Source: Carettochelys insculpta
Taxonomy: Eukaryota > Chordata > Testudines > Carettochelyidae
NCBI RefSeq assembly: GCF_033958435.1
Contig: NC_134147.1
Span: 50,214,001 to 50,278,000, forward strand
DNA: 64,000 bases
Direction: 5' to 3'
This document shows positions 55,430 through 64,000 of the stretch, in pieces. Numbering within the stretch: the first letter of the stretch is position 1; every line of letters begins with the position of its first letter. The notes beneath the pieces were generated by a model. The model was not told the origin of the DNA and searched no databases. It saw only the letters and a list, made by a program, of their open reading frames with translations. The position numbers were made by a program, and so were the translations under genes.

Positions 55430-56760
55430 TGCACATAGAATCATGGAAGATTTGGGTTGGAAGAGATCTTAAAGATCATTTAGTCAAATCCCCAACTCAA
55501 AGCAGGACCGACCCCAACTAAATTATTCCAGCCAGGGTTTCATCAAGCCTGAACTTCAAAACTTCTAAGGATAGAGATCCCCCCACCTTTGTAGGAAACC
55601 CATTCCAGTGCTTCATAACCCTCCTAGTGAAGTAGTTTTCCCTAATATCATAACTAGACACCCTCCCCATAAAATCATTATTCTGCCATTTGCCACCACT
55701 GAGAATACTCTTGACCTTTCATCTTTGCAACCCTTCTTCATAGTTGAAGGCTACTATTAATCCCCCCTCCCCCTGTCATTCTTCTCTTCTGCAAACTAAC
55801 TAAACCCAATTCTCTCAGCCTTTCCTCAGAAGTCATGTGTCCCAGCTCCCAATCATTTGATTGCCCTCCACTGGGGACTCTCCAATTTGTCTACATCCTT
55901 TCTGTAGTGGGAGGACCAACACTGCACTCAATAATCCAGATGCGGCCTCATCAGTGCCAAACAGAAAGGCATAATCATTTCTCTAGGTCTGCTAGCAACG
56001 CTCTTACTACTGCAGTCCAATATGCCATTGGCCCTCTTGACAGCAAGGGAACACTGCCGATTCATATCCAGCTTCTCATTCATACAAACCCCAAATTCTT
56101 TTCTGCAGAACTGCTGCTTAGCCGTTTGGTCCCCAGCTTCTAGCAGTGCATGGAACTCCATCGTAAGTGCAGGACTGTGCACTTCTTGTTGAATATTAGG
56201 AGTTCTTTTGGCCCAATGCTGCAATTTGTTTAGGTCACTCTGGACCCTATCCTACCCTTCCAGCGTACTGTGTAATCCATCTCATCATACAGATCACTGA
56301 TGAAGATGTGGAACAAAACCAGCCTAAAGACTTACCCCTGCAGCATTCTGCTTGATATTGGCTGCCATATAGAGAGCCATGGATCACTACCTGTTGAGCC
56401 CAATGATCTAGCCAACTTTCTATTCACACTAAAATCCATTCATCCAAGCCACAGTGGCAAGAATAGAGGGAGACAGTATCAAAAGCTTTGCTAAAGTCAA
56501 GGTATACCACAGCCTATATCCACATATGGAATTATCAGGTTGGTCAGGCATGACTTCCCCTTGGTGAATCCATGTTGATTATTCCTGATCACCTTCCTCT
56601 CCTCCAAGTGTTTCAAAATAGATTTCCTGTGGACCTGGTCCATGATTTCTCTAGAGACTGAGATGAGGCTCACCAGTCTGTAATTCCCTGGATTCTCCTT
56701 CTTCCCCTTTTAAAGAGGGGCATCACATCTGCCTTTTTCCATCACCATAAACTGTTCTGT
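55430..56760 (-). mobile_element. CR1 LINE, 5'-truncated, reverse orientation
   Basis: Minus strand CR1 from the RT palm (about 56760) to the 3' end with ATTCTATG (about 55432-55441). The text includes TTCCCTAGGGAATT-like and ATGAATCAGTGTTCCC-like stretches parallel to the 8.2-kb copy, all frames broken. An old copy. Confidence 0.85.
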
Positions 56761-57504
56761 AAGATTCACAATTGCAAATGTTAGTGATAAGGTTATGTAC
56801 AGACACCTCCAATCTTACTTTCAGCCCTTAAAAGAAGCTTTAAAAAAATCCCTTTAGAAACTATCTAAAATAAAGGAAAATTATAACTACTTCAGTAATT
56901 GAAAATTGGCTAAACAAAAAATTTCCAGACTTGTCACATGGCTCATCCTGCAAGAAGAATAGGTCTTTTCCAACTACAAAAATGATTAAAAATGTGAACA
57001 GTCAAAAAATTGGGTTTTGTTGTATACTCAGTGGGCATTAACTAAGATTTCAGCAGTTTAATAGGCACCTCTATTGTTAGCTCAGTAAGGAGTCCAGGTG
57101 AACCACATTCTCCCTACTCAGTATGGACAGTATTGCCTCTGAAGATTTGCTGCAGGAATACTGGAAACGTGCCACTGAATGAGAAAATTCGTGCAAAATG
57201 GCATCTTTAGCCAGAAAAAAAAAATTGACATAAAATTGTAGATTCCACAATTTCTAGGCAGTTAATTTTTGTTGCATTCCACTTATCTGCAAATTTTAAT
57301 ATTTCATTTTTAAGTTTCCTTGTCCCATGGTCATATTACCCCAAAATTGTACAAAAAAACTTTCTATAAGTGAAATAATACAAGAAGCAAAGGTGCAACA
57401 AACTAATTGCTGTCAAATCCTATTCATTCTGATGACGCCGACGCATGAACTTTAAAGTCTGTAGCAGCCCAACAGCCACATGTAAAAGGCCAAAAAAAAT
57501 ACAA
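56761..57504. other. Interval downstream of the putative minus-strand gene
   Basis: AT-rich, no recognised gene or repeat. It starts immediately after the 3' end inferred for the minus-strand transcript. Confidence 0.35.
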
Positions 57505-57529
57505 AAGCTGTTCATTTAATATGTTTATT
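57505..57529 (-). terminator. Polyadenylation signal
   Basis: Minus strand AATAAA (57529-57524), then ACATATTAAATGAACAG (with CA about 15-20 bases on), then TTTTGTATTTTTTTTGG, a downstream U/GU-rich element. All three parts in the right order and spacing. Confidence 0.65.
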
Positions 57530-59028
57530 TAAGGTTAAATGATGATACATAACATTTTCATATACCCTAATCTGTCCATATCACATGAATTCATTTAAAT
57601 GTATATTTAAATACTTGCTCACAATACCAATAATTGTTATTACTATGAAAACTTTTACATACCGCCAGTATCATCTGCACACTAAAAACTTAACATTAAT
57701 ATTTCAGTAGCATATTTTACATATACTAAGTTATGCATTTAACAGCTCAAAAAATGAGTCCAAATGCACACACACAGGAGCAGAGCATCTTTTTGTGAAC
57801 CTTGACTTTTGAATTTCATGAACTTTGTGCATCTGTTGTGTTTCTATTACCACTGTGCCTTAATGGAACAGCATTCCAAATATTTACAAACCATATTCAT
57901 CAGTTATGCTAAAAAAATATTTTTAAAAGCCAACTTGCTGTATTTCTCTCAGCTAGAACACTAAAGACAAGTAATTCTGTCAATTTCATTTTCCAGTTAG
58001 GATGCACTAAATCCTAATATTTCAAGTACAGAAAGTGCAGGGGGACACATTTAACAGTTTCCACTGGAAATATTATATTCATGGAACTTTTGTACTCATC
58101 AAGTTTTCTAAAATGTTTGTTTTCAGAGACCATAATCTTAGAGTGAAATACGATCCAACAGTATCTCTAATACGGAATTCATGAGCCCTTTCTCTAATTT
58201 AGCTTAAAAAAGGTGCCTCCAAATGTGTGCTGGCTGCAATTGACAGCTCCCTGAAAAAGGGATTCCAAACATATATAAAATTATGCCATTTTGGACAGTA
58301 ACCTCAGATACCACTAGCTAATCAGTGCTGCATTCAGGTCAGGACTTGGACAGAACAACTCCAACAAAATCGAAGGCTGCTTTAGCAAGCATTGTCAGTT
58401 ATGTCTTCCCACAGTCAACAGTGAACTAATGCCCCATTTACGGTGTTGGGATATGCCAAATAAAAGCTGACTTGAAATTACTGAAAATTCCTTTATACTT
58501 TTTACACAAGCAGGGATGCCCTGATCAAATTCAAAGTTGGATAATTATGGATGCCCTGTTGCAGTGTATCATCAAATAACTGCAACATTCCACCCACAAG
58601 GTGGCTGCCTTTCAGTTGTGCATGCAGACATTACTCAATTTACTTTCTAAATTCGGAGAGCTCTATGTCTCAAATATGTTAGGCACTAATATTTATTTTG
58701 AAACAAGAAAATTATTTCTGATAGGCAAATTTAATACAAATATTGCAGAAAAATATACAGTCAATTAGAAAACCACACATTAATTTGATATTTTACGAAA
58801 AAGAGATTGACCGTTACATTTTGCTAACAAAAACTACTGTTTGCAAAGACCTTGTTTTCAAACACTGGGGTATTCAGGTTTTACATTTATGCTTTATCAC
58901 ATTTTACATGATTATGTACACAAATTCCAAGTTCCCAGATAAACTACTTTTTTAAATATATATTTTAATTGCAGGTATGTTTTTATCTCAGTAATTCAAC
59001 CTAGTACATACAACGTCCAACACAAAAT

Positions 59029-59043
59029 GCGGGGGGGGGGGGT
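59029..59043 (+). repeat. G homopolymer
   Basis: About twelve G after GC. Lies within the putative 3' UTR (C-run in the minus transcript). May be hypervariable. Confidence 0.6.
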
Positions 59044-59732
59044 TAGATTTAAATTGCTTTTTAACAAGTCAATAATTTCTCCTAAAAAGGAAATCTCTAT
59101 TAAAAGCAATTAGAGAGTCCACTGCAGTGTGCTGCCTGCCAGCTGCTTGTCTCACAATACATAGTCACGGCAAAAATGGCCCTTTGCCACAGATCCTACA
59201 AATTGTTGCTACATTAAATGTTGATGGCAGAGTAACATGTTTGCAGAGGTGACATTTGTCATATTTCAATACATCAACAACAGACAAAATGGCTCACTGA
59301 CAAAAAAATTCCTGCATCTTTCAGTAGACATCCAACTGTAGAAAAGACTATATACTGTACACACTGGTTTGTTAGGGCAGCAAAAGAAGGAAACTTATTT
59401 AGGCCGTTTTGTTGTTAGTTGCAAAGTTGCGCCGGGCCACTATTTTGACTGTTCTCTGCTCTGTGAATGGAAAATCCCCTCTCAGCACTAGCAGGCTTGT
59501 GTAGGCAGCACACACCCACTCCACACAGCAGAAATTCCAGTCAATAAGGCAAATGGGGCCCAGCCAATGGAAGGGGAGGAAGGAGACACACAAACAATAA
59601 GGAAAGCATCTGGCTGTGTGATTAACTGGAAAGGAGACTGGAGACAGAGGTAATCTGGGATCTAGGACAGCAAGCTACAACACACTCTTGCTCTAAGAAA
59701 ATCATACCAATTCTCACTATTCTGATTCTGCA

Positions 59733-59911
59733 TAGTGGTGAGGTAATACCTTTTACTAGGCAACTTTCAAGCTGCACTGAATTCTTCAGTTCGGTGGAAC
59801 ACAAAGCTTGTCTCTTGTTGGACCAACTTCTGTTGGTAAAATAAAAGACATTATTTAATCCACCTAGCGTGTCTCATATCCTGGTACCAAACAAAGCTAC
59901 ACCAACAGTGT
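59733..59911 (+). mobile_element. Penelope-like insertion, second subfamily, fold-back
   Basis: Rightward text CTTGTCTCTTGTTGGACC, AACTTCTGTTGG and AATAAAAGACATTATTTAATCC is a known companion family ending CTACACCAACAG. 59733-59775 is an inverted copy of part of it (reverse complement GCTTGAAAGTTGCC, AGTAAAAGGTATTACCTCACC). A degraded hammerhead (CTGAATTC, CAGTTC..GAAC, AAAGCTTGTC) is present. No target duplication found. Confidence 0.6.
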
Positions 59912-60684
59912 CAAGTAGTTTTGGACAAAAGGGAAACAACTAAAAAAGCCAGCTTAGGGTTTTCATCCTGCATCCTAATGCAATTAAATCCAGCCTGCAG
60001 TTTTATCCAACTGGAGCAAGATTTACATACTTCTGCCTCAGAGTGTGGAATGCAAAAGCAAAAACCTCTCTCTGAGCAGGAACCAGCCATCTCCTAAGCA
60101 CAGTACTAATGGAGGCTGTTCTACTGTCCTTCCCTGGAGACAGCAGCCAACGCTACTGAAGCTTCTCACGTAGCAACCAGAGCTCCAGAGCCAACTGCAG
60201 CTGCTGTCACTGCCTTAAACACTTACTCAAGGATCCAAAGCAAAGCAACACCCTCCTTCCTTCCTTCCTTCACCTTTGTGCTTCAAGACTGGATACAAAA
60301 TGACTTCCTGGGCCAGTTACAGAAAAATTCCCAGTGTCTCCTTCATAAATGAAAAAAGGAAATTCCTACTCCGTCAGGGAAATACTGAACTCATTATCTA
60401 GCCTTCGATTTTTGCTTTTAACAGCAGCACTGCAGAGTGTTAATTTGGATTTAAAAAAAATGCTACCAAAATCATGGTTTTGCAGCCATAATCCCATCCC
60501 CCACAAGATATTAATTTACTCTCCTGCCCATAACCTCTGCCTGAGTGAACCTTAAACACTCCAATTACATAATGGGCCAGAGACAGACTGCAGGTCACTG
60601 AATGGCCTGCAAAGAGCTATTATCTCCTTAAAGCAGCACTGGTTTCTGCAGAGAAATGAAAGAATTCCACTAGTATATTTTGAT

Positions 60685-60715
60685 TGAGGTCCCTTCCAGG
60701 CCTAGTATTCTATGA
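60685..60715 (+). mobile_element. CR1 3' tail scrap
   Basis: TTGAGGTCCCTTCCAGGCCT and TATTCTATGAA, the terminal bases of a CR1; 5' part deleted. Confidence 0.6.
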
Positions 60716-61789
60716 ATCACTGTACAATAAAATTCCAGCACCTCTCTGAAAAACAGACTATTGCCAGTTGAGAAAACCAGCTTAATAAACAAGGAACCAC
60801 AACTAAGTTCCTTCCTGCTGACAGGAAATGGGAATGTGTAGTTCTTCCCAGAGCCACTTTCCAGCTTAGACAATCAAGCCCAACATTTTACAAGACAGAC
60901 AACATACAACAAAGGAGCTGTGTGTGAACAGTAGATCACTGGCATCCAAGGACAATCTGATGGAGAAACAGATGACCTTGCCACAACTGTATGCTGTTAA
61001 AAACATGACCTGTATTTTAGTTATGTCCTGAGTCTAGAGAGCCAGGTTAGGAGGCTGGGAATCCACCCAGCAGGAAACACAGGACAGACAACCTAATGCA
61101 GGAAAATCTGTGCTGCAGCCTCCAGCACAAGGCAAGAAAAGAGAGGATGCTAGTGAGCACACTGTACAGGCACCATGAGAAAGCAGAAAATGCAGGTCAA
61201 ACACCTCCTCCCCCATACCCTGGAGGGACAAGCAGCTAAGAGCTTACAGCAGGAACAGGAACGGAAACAGCAGTCCAGAGCAGGCTGCTTCAAAACAGTG
61301 ATCCTCTCATTCCTGGGAAGCAATAATCTTGGAGTGGAAGTGATTAGCACAGAAACGGGCTTTCCCACACCAGTGACTTCCCTCTTGCCTTCCCTCTATT
61401 AGTACCTCAAAAGCAACTACAAAGCCCTCCACTGTATGGACCACCACCCACACAGACTTGCTGGCAACCAAAACAAAATGAATTTATCAGACTTTATCAC
61501 CCTCTACCACAAAAGAAACAACTTTATCTTCCCAATACAGGCAACAATACACACTGAAGAGCAAAGCCACAACTCCCTTTGGCAGTTAGAGAGGACTCCT
61601 CATCCTCACGAACCCCAGAGCTTGGGAACAGACCGGCATACCCTGGCTGGATTTCCATCTGTACAAACTTTTCTTCATATTCACATGAAACAACCCTCCA
61701 ACTTGTCTTCCCCACCCTCCCTCAGGGCTGGGGCAGAAACCCTTATCCCACACTCCTTCCCCCTCCCACATTCCCACACACACCTGTTT

Positions 61790-62290
61790 CCACCTGAGGG
61801 ATGGGCCGGGTTCCCCCTGCACCCCAGCCCCCTCCCCTTAAGGGCTCAGCATGGAATTCCACCCGCTCCACCCAGACAGGGCTTCTCCCCCTGCCCAGAA
61901 CTTGCCCTTGCCAGGGCTCCAGTGCCCGCCCCCACCTCACGCCGCCGGACCTCGGCCAGGACTTCTCTTCTCACGGGCTCCATTCCCCCCGGCCCGGTCT
62001 CGGGCAGGGTTTCTACTCTCCCCCGCGCCCAAGGGCTCGACCAGGACCGCCCCCTCCCTACGCTCCAGCCCCGGCTCGGACCTCAGGGCTCATCCCTCAA
62101 GGCTCGGCCAGGGCTCTCCCGCGCATTGTGCCTCAGCCAATGCTCCCCCCGCCCCGCACCCGGTCGTACGTCTCAGCGTCCCCCTCCCCCCGCCAGGCTG
62201 CGGGTGTCCCCGGCCCTCCTCTCTCGTCGCCCTCCATTCCCATCCCGGGCCCACCTACAAGGCCCGTCCCCGCTCCGCCCCGAAGAGTTT
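61790..62290. repeat. Degenerate GC-rich minisatellite-like tract
   Basis: About six to seven imperfect units of roughly 60-70 bp share GGGCTC, then C-rich stretch, then TCGG.CAGG...TTCT(CC)-like words (61893-61925, 61950-62000, 62030-62110). It produces overlapping long open frames on the plus strand because stop codons are rare in this composition. Confidence 0.5.
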
Positions 62291-63480
62291 CCCGCGCGGC
62301 CTCCTAAGATCGGCAACAAGGGAATGAGGGCGGCAGCCACGACCCTCGAGCGGGAAGCAGCTACAGGCGGCCGGCTGTGAGCACAGCCGAGGACGCAGGC
62401 CGCGGGGCTGGGCTGGGCTCCCCTCCCCCGTGTCTGCCCCTACCTGGCTGGCCCGGCGCCCGGGCCCCCGCACACTACTAGGCCCGGCTCGGCGCCACGG
62501 CGTTTCCTGGGCAGCAGACGGGACCGAGACCCTCTGCGGCGGCGGCCTCGGCCCCTCCCCCTCACCACCACTGGCTGCAGCTCTACCACGGGCCTGGCGG
62601 AAACGACACTGAGCACACGGGGCTCCCCAGCGCTGGCGCCAGGGGCCATCCGGACACACCTACTGCCGCACCCAATTGGCTGCATCGTCCAATAGTTCCG
62701 CCCATTTCATCCATAACCGGCAGCACCACTCCTTTGAGCTTTACCTACTCCCAATGTCGATTGGCCCCTTTTTGAGCAGGCCTCTCCCATTCCCACATCT
62801 CATTGGCTACAACTGACCCATCCAGTCGCTTTAGCCTCAGAAGCGGCTTCCTATTGGCAATGCAACATGCCACAGTGACGAGACTTAGTAAATGAGGCCC
62901 ACGGCGGCTTCGAGGACAGCTTACTGGTTGGGGGTGTTAAAGACAGCTTGGAAATGCCTTTCCTGGTTGGTCGGGTCTCCCGTCACTTAAGGATCACTTC
63001 CTGCGCTACGCATGAACTCGCCTACGTGAGGGAGCGGAGGTGACCCATGATTGGCTTGATGCCGCTTGCCCCACGTGGGGGCGCCTCTGTCCCAGGGCAT
63101 GACTCCCGCCTGGGACACGTGGCAGACAGAATGGGCGGCGCCGCGCGCGAACCCGGCTTAGTGCTCACAATGCGCACGCGCACGCGCGCGCCCCCTCCCC
63201 TTCCCCGCAGGCACCCGCGGCTGCTGCGCTAGGCGGCCGCCTGGCCCCGGCCCCGCCACAGCCGCTGGTGCCAGCCGAGCGCCTCGCCCGGCCAGCCCCA
63301 CTCAGCGCCCCTGCAGGACACAGTCGGGGCAGCCGGCTGCAGCGGCCGAGCTGGGCCAGACTCGCTTGAGCCGCCTTGAGAGATTCTTCTCCCACCCTTG
63401 AACTCCAGGGCTCCCGCTGGTACCCAGCAGCCTAGTTCGCTGCCGGGCCCGGGCGCCAGTCCTTGGTCAGCCAAGAGCGT
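61800..63480. promoter_or_regulatory. CpG-rich block with head-to-head promoter
   Basis: High GC and CpG content, sharply unlike the AT-rich left part. Between 62670 and 63060 there are eight CCAAT or ATTGG boxes (62672, 62675, 62689, 62751, 62760, 62802, 62853, 63050). A TGCGCACGCGCA match to the NRF1 consensus lies at 63171-63182 and CACGTG E-boxes at 63072-63077 and 63116-63121. Donor-ended candidate first exons point in both directions. Such a layout is typical of bidirectional promoters in vertebrates; TSS positions are unknown. Confidence 0.7.
62444..62700 (-). CDS. Candidate first exon of the minus-strand gene
   Basis: On the minus strand a start codon at 62649 opens a frame (MAPGASAGEPRVLSVVSARP...) of about 68 codons, Arg- and Gly-rich near the middle (RGRGRGRRRRGS), running to a strong donor CCAG|GTAGGG (GT at 62443-62442). 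An upstream in-frame ATG is at 62685. Coding status is unproven; the region could be 5' UTR. It lies in the CpG-rich block and diverges from the plus-strand first exon. I do not recognise the protein. Confidence 0.35.
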
Positions 63481-63520
63481 GCACAGACCCGCTCTGTCAA
63501 GCACAACCACCCTGACTAGG
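63060..63520 (+). other. Candidate first exon of a plus-strand gene
   Basis: GC-rich sequence after the CCAAT cluster, ending at a near-consensus donor CTAGG|GTAAGG (GT at 63521). Several short frames exist, none recognisable, so this is probably non-coding leader sequence. The body of the gene would lie beyond the right edge of the window. Confidence 0.45.
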
Positions 63521-63678
63521 GTAAGGAGCAACACATTTGTTTGCACCTGTCCCAGGCACATGGGATTTTCCGAGACCAACCCTAGGGTGTTTTGTTCACA
63601 AGCCTGCCACAGAGGAAGTCAGCTCAGTGGGACAAGCCCTTGTTGACCCAGCCCTACCCTCCAAACGTTTGTTTGAAA

Positions 63679-63842
63679 GTAGCTGAGTTAGTCTCTCTCT
63701 CTCCAAAAACAACAAGAAGGCCTGTAACACCTCCTAGGCTAACATGTTTTGGAGCATAAGCTTCAGTGGGCAAAGACCCACACCCTTACAGTACATCTCA
63801 CTAAGCAGGTTTTGCCCATGGAAGCTTATGCTCCAACCTATC
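63679..63842. mobile_element. Fold-back Penelope-like insertion, near 3' edge
   Basis: Same plan as 47549-47722: a minus arm (63679-63783, AGCTGAGTTAGTCT, GGAGCATAAGCTTCAGTGGGC) faces a shorter plus arm (63811-63842, TTGCCCATGGAAGCTTATGC). A likely 9-bp duplication is TGTTTGAAA (63670-63678) and TGTTGGAAA (63843-63851). Hammerhead parts are degraded (GAAA has become TGAA or GGAA). It would sit in intron 1 of the plus-strand gene. Confidence 0.7.
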
Positions 63843-64000
63843 TGTTGGAAAATAATCACTGACTGCTGGATATGCTGAAGGGGCCTAATTAGGTAAAGTG
63901 GACCACAACACTCACTTTGCATCTCATTAGTGGCCCTACAAGCATCCTCGCTGAAGGATGAGTCCAGCAGAAGCATATTCCTGACTGACTTTACAAGAGG

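Larger units (their letters stand above)
57505..59460 (-). other. Candidate terminal exon and 3' UTR of a minus-strand host gene
   Basis: On the minus strand, GGATTTTCCATTCACAG at 59477-59461 is a good splice acceptor. A short open stretch ends at TAA 59401-59399 in one frame (TVKIVARRNFATNNKTA) or earlier in another. Then comes about 1.9 kb of AT-rich sequence free of recognisable repeats, in contrast with the rest of the window. It closes with AATAAA at 57529-57524 and a T/GT-rich stretch beyond. With the CpG-rich start at 62.4 kb this suggests one transcript, but the exon and frame are inferred, and I do not recognise the protein. Confidence 0.5.
59461..62439. other. Putative intron and promoter-flank interval
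   Basis: If one transcript joins the 62.4-kb donor to the 59.46-kb acceptor, this is its intron. It contains a CCTTCC run (60251-60272), a CR1 3'-tail scrap at 60685-60715, a fold-back Penelope-like insertion near 59.8 kb and a GC-rich repeat near 62 kb. I found no further exon with confident sites and a recognised domain. Confidence 0.4.

Noticed and set aside
61436..62380. 314-codon open frame on the plus strand
   Set aside because: Low-complexity Pro/Arg/Ser translation in C-rich repetitive DNA where stops are rare. No domain, and equally long frames overlap in the other two plus frames.
1..64000. CRISPR arrays, tRNA or rRNA genes
   Set aside because: No regularly spaced short repeats, no cloverleaf with A and B boxes and no rRNA-like sequence were seen.

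Overview
The window is vertebrate nuclear DNA, most likely from a turtle and at least from a sauropsid. It is crowded with CR1 LINEs ending in ATTCTATG-type 3' tails, DIRS-like tyrosine-recombinase retrotransposons, Penelope-like insertions that carry hammerhead-ribozyme motifs, Harbinger, hAT and Tigger-like DNA elements, and old MIR-like SINEs. No bacterial-style gene, tRNA, rRNA or CRISPR array is visible. Family names are my recognition from the sequence; nothing was searched.

Layout. About 1-4150: a hAT-like element and an antisense DIRS recombinase relic. 4152-8103: a nearly whole PIF/Harbinger transposon with a two-exon DDE transposase (one internal stop) and a convergent Myb/SANT-type gene. 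8225-13830: a reverse CR1 split by a Penelope-like insertion, then a nearly complete but broken APE/RT LINE. 14300-26705: DIRS relics nested with an L2-like LINE, CR1 copies and a chimeric insert. 26974-35154: hAT element, solo LTR, Harbinger-type elements and a CR1/L3-like LINE split by a Penelope-like insertion. 36862-46172: a third DIRS relic split by a CR1, flanked by two opposite-strand fragments of one LINE family. 46290-56760: MIR, Tigger-like element, a fold-back Penelope-like insertion, CR1 copies and another RT LINE.

From about 56.8 kb repeats thin out. 57505-59460 resembles a minus-strand terminal exon and 3' UTR with a textbook polyadenylation signal. 61.8-63.5 kb is a CpG-rich, CCAAT-rich block that looks like a head-to-head promoter: one transcript leaves leftward (donor at 62443) and one rightward (donor at 63521). 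These are the only parts that look like host genes, and I cannot name either gene.

The elements do not form a pathway, but they interact by insertion. Target-site duplications show the order: DIRS first, then L2-like LINE, then CR1, then a chimeric piece of DIRS sequence. The Harbinger transposon and several short elements share a terminal core (GTGTCTACAC), so the former may have mobilised the latter.
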